DNA of 64,000 bases from Bog-532 sp965277615 (GCA_965277615.1 CBDIDG010000006.1:2046001-2110000), one strand, 5' to 3'. Numbered from the stretch's first letter, positions 26,270-35,019 are shown. Notes: a model not told the origin generated them from the sequence alone. Translations and numbers: made by a program.

Positions 26270-26311
26270 ACACCAGTCACCCGAGTCTGCAGGGACGCGG
26301 GTGACTGGTGT
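26270..26311 (-). terminator. Hairpin terminator after hisG (14-bp perfect stem)
   Basis: Bases 26270-26283 (ACACCAGTCACCCG) pair perfectly with 26298-26311 around a 14-base loop. It lies 36-77 bases past the hisG stop and before the MobA-like gene's own promoter. There is no T-run, as is common in actinobacteria. Confidence 0.65.
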
Positions 26312-26347
26312 GACTGGGGGTGGCCGTAACGTCATTAAAAATCGGAA

Positions 26348-27223
26348 TTACTGAACGATCTTGGAGATCGGGATTTCCAGGATGTCCTGGGCGCCTGCGG
26401 CCTTGAGCGCCGGGATCAGCGTGTTGACCCCGCGCTTGGGCACCACGGTCTCGACCGCGTTCATGTCGCCGCGGGCCAGCGCGGTGATGGTCGGGGATGA
26501 CAGCGCGGGCAGCATCTCGGTCACCGCGCTGAGCTGCCCGGCCGGGACGTTGAGCTTGAGCAGCACGTTGCCCCGGGCCTGGATCGCGCCGCGCAGCAGC
26601 AGCGCGATGTCGTCCATGGCCGCCCGCTTCTCCTCGTCGGCGTACGCCACGGCCGAGGCCACCAGCTCGGTGTAGCTGGTCAGCAGGGTGTCCAGGATGC
26701 GCAGGCCGTTCTTGCGCAGTGAGGACCCGGTCTCGGTCAGGTCCACGATCGCGTCCACGATGTCGGGGACCTTGGCCTCGGTGGCCCCGTAGGACGGGAT
26801 GACCACCGCCTTGATCCCGTGTGAGTCCAGGAACCGCTTGGTCAGGCCCGGGAACTCGGTCGAGATGCGGACGCCTTCTGGCAGGTCGGTGACGCTTCGC
26901 CAGGTGGAGTTCTCCGGCACCGCGAGTACCACCCGGACCGGCTGAGAGGTGTTCTTGGAGTACTGCAGCTCGCCCAGTGAGACCACGTCGGCCTGGGTTT
27001 CGGAGATCCAGTCCCGCCCGGTGATGCCCAGGTCGAACAGGCCGCGCTCGATGTAGGAGGGAATCTCCTGGGGACGCAGGAACCGGACCCGCTCGATCCG
27101 CGGGTCGTCGATGGACGCGTGGTAGTCGCGGTCGGAGGAACGCCGGACGGTCAGATCGGCGGCATCGAACAGGTCGAGAGTGGCTCGCTCCAGCGAGCCT
27201 TTGGGCAGGACGAGGGAGAGCAC
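26348..27223 (-). CDS. hisG: ATP phosphoribosyltransferase (long form)
   Basis: HisG catalyses the first step of histidine synthesis, joining ATP and PRPP. The 291-residue protein is the long hexameric form with a C-terminal regulatory ACT-like domain. It begins 'LSLVLPKGSLERATLDLFD' and has 'GLFDLGITGRDWI' and the PRPP-loop region 'DAIVDLTETGSSLRKNGLR'. I choose the GTG at 27223, with AAGGGG seven bases upstream; the longer frame to 27256 lacks such a site. It follows ribH by 60 bases. The usual actinobacterial neighbour hisE is not found between ribH and hisG. Confidence 0.94.
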   Translation of the reverse strand: MLSLVLPKGSLERATLDLFDAADLTVRRSSDRDYHASIDDPRIERVRFLRPQEIPSYIERGLFDLGITGRDWISETQADVVSLGELQYSKNTSQPVRVVLAVPENSTWRSVTDLPEGVRISTEFPGLTKRFLDSHGIKAVVIPSYGATEAKVPDIVDAIVDLTETGSSLRKNGLRILDTLLTSYTELVASAVAYADEEKRAAMDDIALLLRGAIQARGNVLLKLNVPAGQLSAVTEMLPALSSPTITALARGDMNAVETVVPKRGVNTLIPALKAAGAQDILEIPISKIVQ

Positions 27224-27283
27224 GACGAAACCCCTTGAATCGGTGGACGGGCGCAAAGACGTGACGGACGGAGACGGGTCACG

Positions 27284-27826
27284 TCAATGTCGGGGCACGC
27301 CGCCCGCCGCGACGCCGCGGGTCCGGGGCTGAGCCGGGCGTCGGTCAGGGCCGGAACAGCGGATGGAGCGCAGCAGGAGCGCGGTGTCCAGCGCCGCCAC
27401 GACGGCCTCCCATCCCTTGTCCTCGCTACTGTCCGGCAGCCCGGCTCGATCACGGGCTTCTTCTATGGTGTCACAGGTCAGCACCCCGTTGCCCACCGGA
27501 GTGCCGGCGTCCAGGGCCACCCGGGTCAGCCCCTGGGTGACCGCGTCGCAGACGTACTCGAAGTGCGGGGTGCCGCCCCGGATCACCGCGCCGACGCAGA
27601 CCACCGCGTCGTGGTAGCGGGCCAGCTCGGCCGCGACCACCGGCAGCTCGACCGCCCCGGCCACCCGCAGCACCAGCGGGTCGTCGATGCCGCAGGCCAC
27701 CGCGGCGGCGGCGGCCCGCTCGATCAGCGAGTCGGTGATGTCCGCGTGCCACCGGGTGCCCAGGATGGCCAGGGTCAGCTCGGGTGCGTCGACCGTCTCC
27801 AGCGCCGGGCGGCCCGCGCCGCTCAC
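27284..27826 (-). CDS. ribH: 6,7-dimethyl-8-ribityllumazine synthase
   Basis: RibH condenses 3,4-dihydroxybutanone phosphate with the pyrimidine intermediate, the penultimate step of riboflavin synthesis. The 180-residue protein shows 'LAILGTRWHADITDSLIERA', 'VCVGAVIRGGTPHFEYVCDA' (with the catalytic His) and 'PVGNGVLTCDTIEEARDRAG'. The GTG start at 27826 overlaps the ribBA stop (GTGA). The C-terminus has an extra 20 or so residues (from about residue 155) beyond the usual family length. Confidence 0.95.
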   Translation of the reverse strand: MSGAGRPALETVDAPELTLAILGTRWHADITDSLIERAAAAAVACGIDDPLVLRVAGAVELPVVAAELARYHDAVVCVGAVIRGGTPHFEYVCDAVTQGLTRVALDAGTPVGNGVLTCDTIEEARDRAGLPDSSEDKGWEAVVAALDTALLLRSIRCSGPDRRPAQPRTRGVAAGGVPRH

Positions 27827-29121
27827 GCCGACTCCTGAGCCCGGACCGGACCGCCGGCCTGCGGCGCCGGGGGCAGGTTCTCGATCGTGTGCCCGAGCCG
27901 GTCCCGCTTGGCCGCGAGGTAGCGCAGGTTGTAGGCGGTGACCGGGACCGGCAGCGGCACCGGGGTGACGTCCAGGCCGTACCGGCCCAGCCCGGCCACC
28001 TTGTCCGGGTTGTTGGTCAGCAGCCGCATCGACTGGACGCCCAGGTCGGCCAGGATCTGCGCCCCGGTGGTGTAGTCGCGCGCGTCCACCGGCAGGCCGA
28101 GCTCCAGGTTCGCGTCCACCGTGTCGGAGCCGTGGTCCTGGAGCTGGTAGGCCCGCAGCTTGCCCAGCAGTCCGATGCCGCGGCCCTCGTGCCCGCGCAG
28201 GTAGAGCACGACACCCCGGCCTTCGGCCGCGATCAGCGCCATGGCCGCCTCCAGCTGGGCCCCGCAGTCGCAGCGCAGCGAGCCGAACACGTCGCCAGTC
28301 AGGCACTCCGAATGCACCCGGATCAGGACGTCCTCGCCATCGGTCAGGTCGCCCAGCACCAGCGCCATGTGCTCGGTGCCGTCGATCGAGTTCAGGTAGC
28401 CGTAGGCCTGCCAGTCGCCGTAGGTGTTGGGCAGAATCGTGCGCGCCTGCTGGGTGACCACGGTCTCGGTCCGGCGCCGGTAGTCGATGAGCTGCTCGAT
28501 CGAGATCAGCCGTAGCCCGTGCTCGTCGGCGAACTCGCGCAGCCGCGACAGCCGGGCCATGGTGCCGTCCTCGTTGACGATCTCGGTCACCACCCCGGCC
28601 GGCCGCAAGCCGGCCAGCCGGGCCAGGTCGACCGCAGCCTCGGTGTGCCCGCGGCGGCGCAGCACCCCGCCCTCGGTGTAGCGCAGCGGGAACAGGTGCC
28701 CGGGCCGGACCAGGTCGCCCGCCTGGACCATGGGGTCGGCCAGCAGCTGGATGGTGCGGGACCGGTCGGCCGCGCTGATCCCGGTGCTGATGCCGACCCG
28801 CGCGTCCACGCTGACCGTGAACGCGGTGCCCATGTGCTCCTGGTTGTCGCTGGTCATCTGGGGCAGGTTCAGCCGGTCCAGGTCCTCGCTCAGCATCGGC
28901 ACACAGATCAGGCCGCGAGCGTGCCGGATCGTGAACGCGAGCAGTTCCGGGGTGGCGGCCTCGGCCGCGAACACCAGGTCGCCTTCGTTCTCCCGGTCCG
29001 CGTCGTCCACCACGACGACCGGGCGGCCCGCGGCGATGTCCTTGATGGCCTGCTCGACCGAGTCCAGCTCCGATCCGCGCGGGATCCGGGTGGTGGTCGT
29101 CGGCGCCTCGTCCGTGTTCAC
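27823..29121 (-). CDS. ribBA: Bifunctional 3,4-dihydroxy-2-butanone-4-phosphate synthase / GTP cyclohydrolase II
   Basis: The 432-residue fusion supplies both precursors of riboflavin. The N-terminal RibB half has 'VVVDDADRENEGDLVFAAEA' and 'RPGHLFPLRYTEGGVLRRRG'. The C-terminal RibA half has the zinc site 'HSECLTGDVFGSLRCDCGAQ' (three Cys), 'RGHEGRGIGLLGKLRAYQLQ' and the R-L-L-T-N-N-P motif. Both active sites look intact. Start and stop overlap the flanking genes as GTGA. Confidence 0.95.
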   Translation of the reverse strand: MNTDEAPTTTTRIPRGSELDSVEQAIKDIAAGRPVVVVDDADRENEGDLVFAAEAATPELLAFTIRHARGLICVPMLSEDLDRLNLPQMTSDNQEHMGTAFTVSVDARVGISTGISAADRSRTIQLLADPMVQAGDLVRPGHLFPLRYTEGGVLRRRGHTEAAVDLARLAGLRPAGVVTEIVNEDGTMARLSRLREFADEHGLRLISIEQLIDYRRRTETVVTQQARTILPNTYGDWQAYGYLNSIDGTEHMALVLGDLTDGEDVLIRVHSECLTGDVFGSLRCDCGAQLEAAMALIAAEGRGVVLYLRGHEGRGIGLLGKLRAYQLQDHGSDTVDANLELGLPVDARDYTTGAQILADLGVQSMRLLTNNPDKVAGLGRYGLDVTPVPLPVPVTAYNLRYLAAKRDRLGHTIENLPPAPQAGGPVRAQESA

Positions 29122-29714
29122 TGGTTCACCGTTCCCGTCAGCTTCTCCACATACTTGGCGATCACATCAACCTCCAGGTTGACCGTCTCTCCCGGCTGCT
29201 TGTGGCCCAGCGTGGTGCGCTTCAGCGTCTCCGGGATCAGGCTGACCTCGAACCAGCTGCCGGTGACGGCCACCACGGTCAGGCTGATGCCGTCCACCGC
29301 GATCGAGCCCTTCTCCACGATGTACCGGTCCAGGCCGGGCGGCAGCGCGATCCGCACCACGTCCCAGTGCTCGGCCGCGGTGCGGAAGATCAGCTCACCC
29401 ACGCCGTCGACGTGCCCCTGCACCAGGTGGCCGCCGAGCCGGTCGGCCAGCCGCACCGAACGTTCCAGGTTGACCGGGGCGCCGGGGGCCAGCGAGCCGA
29501 GGCTGGACCGGGTCAGGGTTTCGCGCATGACGTCGGCGGTGAACTCCTCACCCACCGAGCTGGCGACGGTCAGGCACACCCCGTTGACCGCGATGGAATC
29601 GCCGTTGGACACGTCACCCGTCACCTGGGCGCCGCGCACGGTCAACTGGGCTGCATCCCCCAGGTCCTCCAGGGCGACGACCTCGCCCAGCTCTTCCACG
29701 ATCCCGGTGAACAT
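29118..29714 (-). CDS. ribE: Riboflavin synthase, alpha subunit
   Basis: The 198-residue enzyme dismutates two lumazines to riboflavin. It begins with the diagnostic 'MFTGIVEELGEVVAL' and has the internal duplication expected of two lumazine-binding barrels: 'SIAVNGVCLTVASSVG' in the first and 'SIAVDGISLTVVAVTG' in the second, with 'GGHLVQGHVDGVG' between. It is the first coding sequence after the FMN riboswitch, about 100 bases downstream of it. Confidence 0.96.
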   Translation of the reverse strand: MFTGIVEELGEVVALEDLGDAAQLTVRGAQVTGDVSNGDSIAVNGVCLTVASSVGEEFTADVMRETLTRSSLGSLAPGAPVNLERSVRLADRLGGHLVQGHVDGVGELIFRTAAEHWDVVRIALPPGLDRYIVEKGSIAVDGISLTVVAVTGSWFEVSLIPETLKRTTLGHKQPGETVNLEVDVIAKYVEKLTGTVNQ

Positions 29715-29813
29715 CCGCGCTTCCCTCCTCGGAGCCGACCTTCTCCTGGCTCCGGGGGGTGCGCGGGCAAGATACGCGTACGTATCCGGCGCATCAGGCT
29801 CACGCCTGCCGCG

Positions 29814-29946
29814 CGCGTGCTGCCTCCCATCCGGACTTTAACCGTCGGTCCCGGAGTTCCACCGGGTCAACCAGAGCCCCTGTTCGGGCGCTGGGTCGCG
29901 GACTATCACCGCCGGTTCGGACTTTCACCGACCCCGGAGCACGCTT
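29814..29946 (-). promoter_or_regulatory. FMN riboswitch (RFN element)
   Basis: Read on the minus strand, the element shows the conserved RFN blocks in order: GGGGTCGGTGAAAGTCC, GGCGGTGATAGTCCGCGACC, GGTTGACCCGGTGGAACTCC, ACCGACGGTTAAAGTCCGGA and TGGGAGGCAGCACG. The closing P1 stem pairs GCGTGCT (rc of 29939-29945) with AGCACGC (rc of 29815-29821). It lies 100 bases upstream of ribE. By known biology FMN binding would shut down ribE-ribBA-ribH; here hisG follows in the same orientation and may be affected too. Confidence 0.95.
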
Positions 29947-29959
29947 CGTAGTGATAAAC

Positions 29960-29965
29960 ATTGTG
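29960..29965 (-). promoter_or_regulatory. Possible -10 box (CACAAT) of the rib operon
   Basis: CACAAT on the minus strand would place the transcript start about 7-10 bases later, just before the riboswitch P1 stem. No convincing -35 box is seen. Confidence 0.35.
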
Positions 29966-30031
29966 CCACAGCAGCTATTCCCGGGTTCTGCGTCGTGCGT
30001 CACACCGGGGCTGGTGGGCCGGCCGGGGTGG

Positions 30032-31450
30032 TCAGACCGGCAGGTCGCTGGACAGCCGACTGATTTCGCGCATCTTGTTGGTCGCGTCCAGCGCGGCGAT
30101 CTTGTAGGACTCGGCCAGCGTCGGGTAGTTGAACACCGCGTCGACCAGGTAGTCCACGGTGCCGCCGCAGCCCATGACGGCCTGCCCGATGTGGACCAGC
30201 TCGGTCGCGCCGGTGCCGAACACGTGCACGCCCAGCAGCTGGCGGGTCTCCGGCGAGACCAGCAGCTTGAGCACACCGTAGGAGTCGCCGATGATCTGGC
30301 CCCGGGCCAGCTCCCGGTATCGGGACACGCCCACCTCGAACGGGATGCAGGCCTCGGTGAGCTGGTCCTCCGTCTGCCCGATGAAGCTGATCTCGGGGAT
30401 CGAGTAGATGCCGATCGGCTGCGGCAGGTGCGCGGTGTGCACCGGCTCGCCGAAGGCGTGGTGCGCGGCCTGGCGGCCCTGCTCCATCGAGGTCGCGGCC
30501 AGCGCGGGGAAGCCGATCACGTCGCCCACGGCGTAGATGTGCGGGACCTCGGTCTGGTAGTTCTCGTCGACCTTGATCCGGCCGCGCTTGTCCGCGGTCA
30601 GCCCGGCCGCGGGCAGGTTGAGCTCCTCGGTCTGGCCCTGGCGGCCCGCCGAGTACAGCACGGTGTCGGCCGGGATCTTCTTGCCGCTGGCCAGCAGGGC
30701 GATGGCGCCCTGCGGGTGGGCCTCAACGCCAGACACGGTCTCGCCGAACCGGAACGTCACGGCCAGGTCGCGCAGGTGGTATTTGAGCGCCTCGACCACC
30801 TCGAGGTCGCAGAAGTCCAGCATCCGCTCGCGCTGCTCGACCACGGTGACCTTGGTGCCCAGCGCGGCGAACATGGAGGCGTACTCGATGCCGATGACCC
30901 CGGCCCCGCACACCACCATCGACCGCGGGATCTGCCCCAGGTGGATGATCCCGTCGGCGTCGATGATCGTCTTCTCGTCGAACGCGACGCTGGGTGGCCG
31001 GGCGGGCCGGGTGCCGGTGGCGATGATGATGTTGGTCGCGCTGGCCCGGCGGGTCATCCCGCCGTCGCCTCTGTCGATCTCGACCACGTTCGGCTCGACG
31101 AAATGGGCCAGGCCGGGCAGGAGCGCGACCCGGTTCCGGGTCAGCTGGTTGCGCAGCACGTCGGCTTCCCGGCTGACCACGTGCTGGGTGCGCGCGGTCA
31201 GGTCGGCGATGGTGATGTCTTCTTTGACCCGGTAGCTCTGGCCGTACATCTCGCGCTGGTCCAGGCCGGTCAGGTACAGGACCGCCTCGCGCAGCGTCTT
31301 GGAGGGGATGGTGCCGGTCTGCAGGCAGACCCCGCCCAGCATCTCCGGCCGTTCCACCACAGCTACCCGTTGCCCCAGCTTGGCGGCGGCGATGGCCGCC
31401 TTCTGCCCACCGGGGCCGGATCCGATCACCAGCAGGTCGAAATCATGCAC
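30032..31450 (-). CDS. sthA: Si-specific NAD(P)+ transhydrogenase (soluble)
   Basis: The enzyme balances NADH and NADPH pools. With GTG at 31450 it has 472 residues. The FAD site is 'DLLVIGSGPGGQKAAIAAAK'. The redox segment reads 'GGVCLQTGTIPSKTL': the first Cys (42) is present but the second Cys of disulfide reductases is Thr, which separates SthA from lipoamide dehydrogenase. 'VVCGAGVIGIEYASMFAALG' is the NAD(P) site and 'IYAVGDVIGFPALAATSMEQ' the second FAD motif. GTG 31456 is an alternative start. The long frame that continues upstream is antisense to the next gene and not part of it. Confidence 0.92.
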   Translation of the reverse strand: MHDFDLLVIGSGPGGQKAAIAAAKLGQRVAVVERPEMLGGVCLQTGTIPSKTLREAVLYLTGLDQREMYGQSYRVKEDITIADLTARTQHVVSREADVLRNQLTRNRVALLPGLAHFVEPNVVEIDRGDGGMTRRASATNIIIATGTRPARPPSVAFDEKTIIDADGIIHLGQIPRSMVVCGAGVIGIEYASMFAALGTKVTVVEQRERMLDFCDLEVVEALKYHLRDLAVTFRFGETVSGVEAHPQGAIALLASGKKIPADTVLYSAGRQGQTEELNLPAAGLTADKRGRIKVDENYQTEVPHIYAVGDVIGFPALAATSMEQGRQAAHHAFGEPVHTAHLPQPIGIYSIPEISFIGQTEDQLTEACIPFEVGVSRYRELARGQIIGDSYGVLKLLVSPETRQLLGVHVFGTGATELVHIGQAVMGCGGTVDYLVDAVFNYPTLAESYKIAALDATNKMREISRLSSDLPV

Positions 31451-31537
31451 GGGCACCAGTCTGGCCCCCCGCGGACGGGAAAGAGAACCCCTGCGGCTTC
31501 CCCGCCGCTGAACAGATGGGAAAAGATGGGTCCTAAG

Positions 31538-33070
31538 ATGGCCATTCACACCGAAGTGCTGATCGCCGGGGCCGGCCCGGCGGGACTGATGCTGGCCGGC
31601 GACCTGGCCGCCGCCGGGGTGCGGTGCACGGTCGCCGAGCGCCGGACCGGTGAGTCCAACCTGACCCGCGCGTTCGCCGTGCACCCCCGCACGCTGGAGG
31701 AACTGGACGCGCGCGGGATCGCCGACGACCTGATCGCCCGGGGCACCCCGGTGCGCGGGCTGAAGATGTTCGGCCAGAGCGAGCTGAGCCTGGGTGCGCT
31801 GCCCAGCCGGTTCCCGTTCACCCTGGTCACCCCGCAGTACGAGACCGAGCGGGTGCTGGCCGGCCGGGCCCGCGCTGCGGGAGCGGAGATACGTACGGGC
31901 GCCGAGGTGATCGGGCTGCGTCAGAACGGCGACCTGGTGGAGGTGGAGGTCCAGCGGGCCGGGGGCACCCAGCGGCGGACGATCCGGGCCGCCTACGTGG
32001 TCGGGGCGGACGGGGCGAACAGCACGGTCCGGTCGGCGATGGGCCTGCCGTTCCCGGGCCACGCGGTGGTCCGGTCGGTCATGCTGGCCGACGTGCCGCT
32101 GGCTGAAAAGCCCACCGGCACCGTGGCCGCGAACAGCACCGGCGACGCGTTCGCGCTGATCGCGCCGTTCGGCGACGGCTGGTTCCGGGTGGTGGCCTGG
32201 AGCCGGGACAACCAGCAGCCAGATGACGCCCCGGTCGGCGCGGACGAGATCCGGGCCACCGTGCGGCAGGTGTTCGGCACCGATTACGGGATGGGCGAGC
32301 CGCGCTGGCTGTCCCGGTTCCACAGCGACGAGCGCCAGGTGCCGCAGTACCGGGTCGGCCGGGTGTTCCTGGCCGGTGACGCGGCCCACGTGCACTCCCC
32401 GGCCGGCGGCCAGGGCATGAACACCGGCATCCAGGACGCGGCCAACCTGGGCTGGAAGCTGGCCGCGGTGGCGGCCGGCTGGGCCGGGGACGGGTTGCTC
32501 GACACCTATCAGGCCGAACGGCACCCGGTCGGCGAACAGGTGCTGCGGACGAGCAGCGCGCTGCTGCGGGGGGCGCTGCTGCACGTCCCGGCGCCCCTGG
32601 CGGCCGGGCGATCGGCCGCGGTGCGCACGCTGAGCAAGGTCCGGCCGCTGGCCAACCGCATGGCCGGGGCCATCTCCGGCCTGGCCATCAGCTACCCCGC
32701 GCCCCGCGGCGCGCATCCGCTGACCGGCCGGCGGGTGGCCGACCTGCGGCTGGCCGACGGGCGCCGGCTGTACGAGGCGCTGCGGAGCGGCCGGTTCCTG
32801 CTGGTCACCCCGGCCGGGGGCCACCTGGGCGACGGGCGGCTGGCTGGTTCGCCGGCTGGTTTGGAGGCTGGTTTGGAGGCTGGTTTGCTGGCTGATTCAC
32901 CGGCTGGTTTGGCGGCTGGTTTGCTGGCGGAGCATGCCGAGACGGTGGCCCTGGCCCAGCCCGCACGGGCCACGGTGCTGGTCCGGCCGGACGCCTACAT
33001 CGGCTGGGCCAGCGACGACCCGGCCGCGGACCCGGCTGCCGCGCTGGCCCGCCTGGTGCACGCTTCATGA
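31538..33070 (+). CDS. FAD-dependent monooxygenase (aromatic hydroxylase type)
   Basis: The 510-residue protein is of the PheA/TfdB class. It has the FAD motif 'VLIAGAGPAGLMLAGDLAAA' (residues 7-26), the DG motif 'AYVVGADGANSTVRSAMG', the GD motif 'RVFLAGDAAHVHSPAGGQG' and 'MNTGIQDAANLGWKLAAV'. The C-terminal thioredoxin-like region contains a run of A-G-L-x-A-G-L units encoded by 12-bp repeats. Start ATG 31538 (GATGGG upstream); ATG 31526 is possible. The stop overlaps the HAD gene as ATGA. Substrate unknown; there are no neighbouring pathway genes. Confidence 0.88.
   Translation: MAIHTEVLIAGAGPAGLMLAGDLAAAGVRCTVAERRTGESNLTRAFAVHPRTLEELDARGIADDLIARGTPVRGLKMFGQSELSLGALPSRFPFTLVTPQYETERVLAGRARAAGAEIRTGAEVIGLRQNGDLVEVEVQRAGGTQRRTIRAAYVVGADGANSTVRSAMGLPFPGHAVVRSVMLADVPLAEKPTGTVAANSTGDAFALIAPFGDGWFRVVAWSRDNQQPDDAPVGADEIRATVRQVFGTDYGMGEPRWLSRFHSDERQVPQYRVGRVFLAGDAAHVHSPAGGQGMNTGIQDAANLGWKLAAVAAGWAGDGLLDTYQAERHPVGEQVLRTSSALLRGALLHVPAPLAAGRSAAVRTLSKVRPLANRMAGAISGLAISYPAPRGAHPLTGRRVADLRLADGRRLYEALRSGRFLLVTPAGGHLGDGRLAGSPAGLEAGLEAGLLADSPAGLAAGLLAEHAETVALAQPARATVLVRPDAYIGWASDDPAADPAAALARLVHAS
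32855..32928 (+). repeat. 12-bp-type tandem repeat (GCTGGTTTG units) in the monooxygenase
   Basis: Several units of GCTGGTTTGGAG and variants follow one another and encode repeated A-G-L-(E/L/A) tetrapeptides. It lies in a C-terminal linker where insertions should be tolerated. Confidence 0.8.
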
Positions 33071-33846
33071 CGGGCCCCACGGGGCCCACAGGCGCCACAG
33101 GCGCCACAGGGCCCACAGGCGCCTCGGGGCCCACGGCGGTGCGGGCGGTCATCTTTGACTGGGGCGGCACGCTGACCCCCTGGCACACCATTGACCACGA
33201 GGCCTTGTGGCGGACGGTGTGCGCGCCGCACTTCCCGCCGGGCCGAGCCGAGGAGGTGGCCGCGGCCATCTGCGCCGCCGAGCATGCGCTGTGGCTGGCC
33301 GCCGATACCGCCTCTACCAGCGCCACGCTGGCCGAGGTCATGGACCGGGCCGGGGTAGAGCCGACCGACGCCCTGCTGGCCGACTACTACCAGCACTGGG
33401 AGCCGCACACGCTGACCGACCCAGACGCCCCGGCGGTGCTGCGTGAGCTGCGACGGCGCGGGATCAAGGTCGGAGTGCTGTCCAACACGATGTGGCCGCG
33501 CAGCGCGCACGAGCGGGTGTTCGTCCGGGACGAGGTGCTGGACCTGATCGACGGCGCCGTGTACAGCAGCGAGATCCCGTGGACCAAGCCGCATCCGGAG
33601 GCGTTCCGGCGGGCCATGGCCGCCGTCGGGGTCGATGACCCCACGGCCTGCGTGTTCGTCGGTGACCGCCCCTACGACGACATCCACGGGGCCAAGTCCC
33701 TCGGCATGCGGGCGGTGTTCATCCCGCACAGTGAGGTGCCGGCCTACCCGGACGCCGAGCCCGACGCGGTGATAACGAGCCTGACGGAGCTGCCGCCGTT
33801 GCTGGATCGGTGGTCAGCCACCGGGTCTGACGGCCGACCTGGTTGA
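33067..33846 (+). CDS. HAD family hydrolase with collagen-like N-terminal head
   Basis: The HAD core is complete: motif I 'VIFDWGGTLTPW' (first Asp nucleophile; the second Asp position is Gly, which is unusual for phosphatases), motif II 'GVLSNTMWP', motif III Lys in 'WTKPHPEAF' and motif IV 'VFVGDRPYDDIHGA'. The first 22 residues are G-P-T/G-A-T triplets resembling collagen. ATG 33067 overlaps the monooxygenase stop (ATGA), which supports translation of that head; a GTG at about 33139 would give a conventional N-terminus. The 3' end overlaps the convergent desaturase gene by 128 bases. Confidence 0.82.
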   Translation: MTGPTGPTGATGATGPTGASGPTAVRAVIFDWGGTLTPWHTIDHEALWRTVCAPHFPPGRAEEVAAAICAAEHALWLAADTASTSATLAEVMDRAGVEPTDALLADYYQHWEPHTLTDPDAPAVLRELRRRGIKVGVLSNTMWPRSAHERVFVRDEVLDLIDGAVYSSEIPWTKPHPEAFRRAMAAVGVDDPTACVFVGDRPYDDIHGAKSLGMRAVFIPHSEVPAYPDAEPDAVITSLTELPPLLDRWSATGSDGRPG

Positions 33847-34858
33847 GGTAACGCAGCGCCTGGGCGTAGGAGCCGAGCAGGCTGGACTCGGCGTAGGGCA
33901 GCCCGCGCTCGGCGCAGAACGCCTTGATGAGGGGCCGGGCGTGGCGCAGGTTCGGCCGGGGCATCGACGGGAACAGGTGGTGCTCGATCTGGTGGTTCAG
34001 GCCGCCCAGGGCGTTATCGGTCAGCCAGCCGCCGCGGACGTTGCGGGAGGTCAGCACCTGCCGCTGCAGGAAGCCCACCTTGTCCCCGGGCGCCAGCACC
34101 GGCATGCCCTTGTGGTTGGGGGCGAACGAGCAGCCCAGGTAGAACCCGAACAGGCCCTGCTGGACGAGGATGAACACCACCGCCTTGACCGGCGGCAGGA
34201 CCAGGAACACCACGCTCAGGTAGGCCGCGAAGTGCAGGGCCAGCAGCGCGGTCTCAGCGGCGCGGCTGCGGATCGCCCGGGCCGACCGGCGCCGGGACAG
34301 GGCCCGGATGCTGGAGGCGTGCAGGGACAGCCCCTCGGCCAGCAGCATCGGGGCCAGCAGCCAGGCCTGGTAGCGGAAGATGATGCGCCGCAGCCCGGCC
34401 GCGGCCCGGGCCCGGCCCCCGGAGAAGGCCAGCACGCCGATCATGATGTCGGGGTCTTCGTCTTCGGTGTTGGGGTGGGCGTGGTGCCGGTTGTGCTTGG
34501 ACACCCACCAGCCGTAGCTGAGCCCGATGGCCAGGTTGCCGCAGGCCACCCCGAGCACGTAGTTCCACTGACGGGAGGCGAAGATCTGCCGGTGCCCGGC
34601 GTCATGGCCGAGGAAACCGAGCTGGGCGAACACCACCGCCAGGAAGACCGCCACCGCCAGCTGCCACCAGGAGTTGCCCACCAGCACGAACAGGACCCAG
34701 CCCGCGACCAGCGCCGCGACCGTGCCGCTGATCCGCCAGGCGTACCAGGCCCGGCGGCGGCGTAGCAGGCCAGCCTGCCGCACCCGCCGGGACAGCGCGG
34801 CGAACTCGCTGCCGGGCCCGGTCTCGCTGCTGGCGGGGGTATCGATGGTTGACACCAT
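33719..34858 (-). CDS. Membrane fatty acid desaturase
   Basis: The 379-residue protein has the three histidine boxes of acyl-lipid/acyl-CoA desaturases: 'GHDAGH', 'SKHNRHHAHPN' and 'LNHQIEHHLFP'. Hydrophobic segments occur around residues 43-95 and 185-225. 'GCSFAPNHKGMPVLAPGDKV' is also typical. I choose ATG 34858 with GGGAG upstream; a longer frame to 34936 has no such site. It introduces double bonds into membrane fatty acids using di-iron and an electron donor not encoded here. Its last 40 codons, rich in Arg and Pro, lie antisense to the HAD gene and look like read-through. Confidence 0.88.
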   Translation of the reverse strand: MVSTIDTPASSETGPGSEFAALSRRVRQAGLLRRRRAWYAWRISGTVAALVAGWVLFVLVGNSWWQLAVAVFLAVVFAQLGFLGHDAGHRQIFASRQWNYVLGVACGNLAIGLSYGWWVSKHNRHHAHPNTEDEDPDIMIGVLAFSGGRARAAAGLRRIIFRYQAWLLAPMLLAEGLSLHASSIRALSRRRSARAIRSRAAETALLALHFAAYLSVVFLVLPPVKAVVFILVQQGLFGFYLGCSFAPNHKGMPVLAPGDKVGFLQRQVLTSRNVRGGWLTDNALGGLNHQIEHHLFPSMPRPNLRHARPLIKAFCAERGLPYAESSLLGSYAQALRYLNQVGRQTRWLTTDPATAAAPSGSLSPRRARRPGRPAPHCAG

Positions 34859-35019
34859 GGGCTCCCGGTTTGTCGGCGTTTGGCCTGATTTACCGTATAA
34901 GACCGGATTGACCAGCGCGGGAACGGCACCGCACATCCGGCCGACGCCGGGACATCCGCCCGACGGCGGGAAACGGACGGCGGCGGGAAAACGGAATGCC
35001 GTCGCGCGGGACCCGCGCC

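Noticed and set aside
27151..27453. A hisE gene between ribH and hisG
   Set aside because: The 100-codon frame here has no phosphoribosyl-ATP pyrophosphatase motif and overlaps both neighbours.
29759..31537. Long N-terminal extension of the flavin monooxygenase frame
   Set aside because: It lies antisense to sthA and the riboswitch; the FAD motif begins right after ATG 31538.
31451..32824. Upstream extension of the sthA frame
   Set aside because: It is antisense to the monooxygenase and shows no family similarity; the SthA N-terminus begins at 31450.
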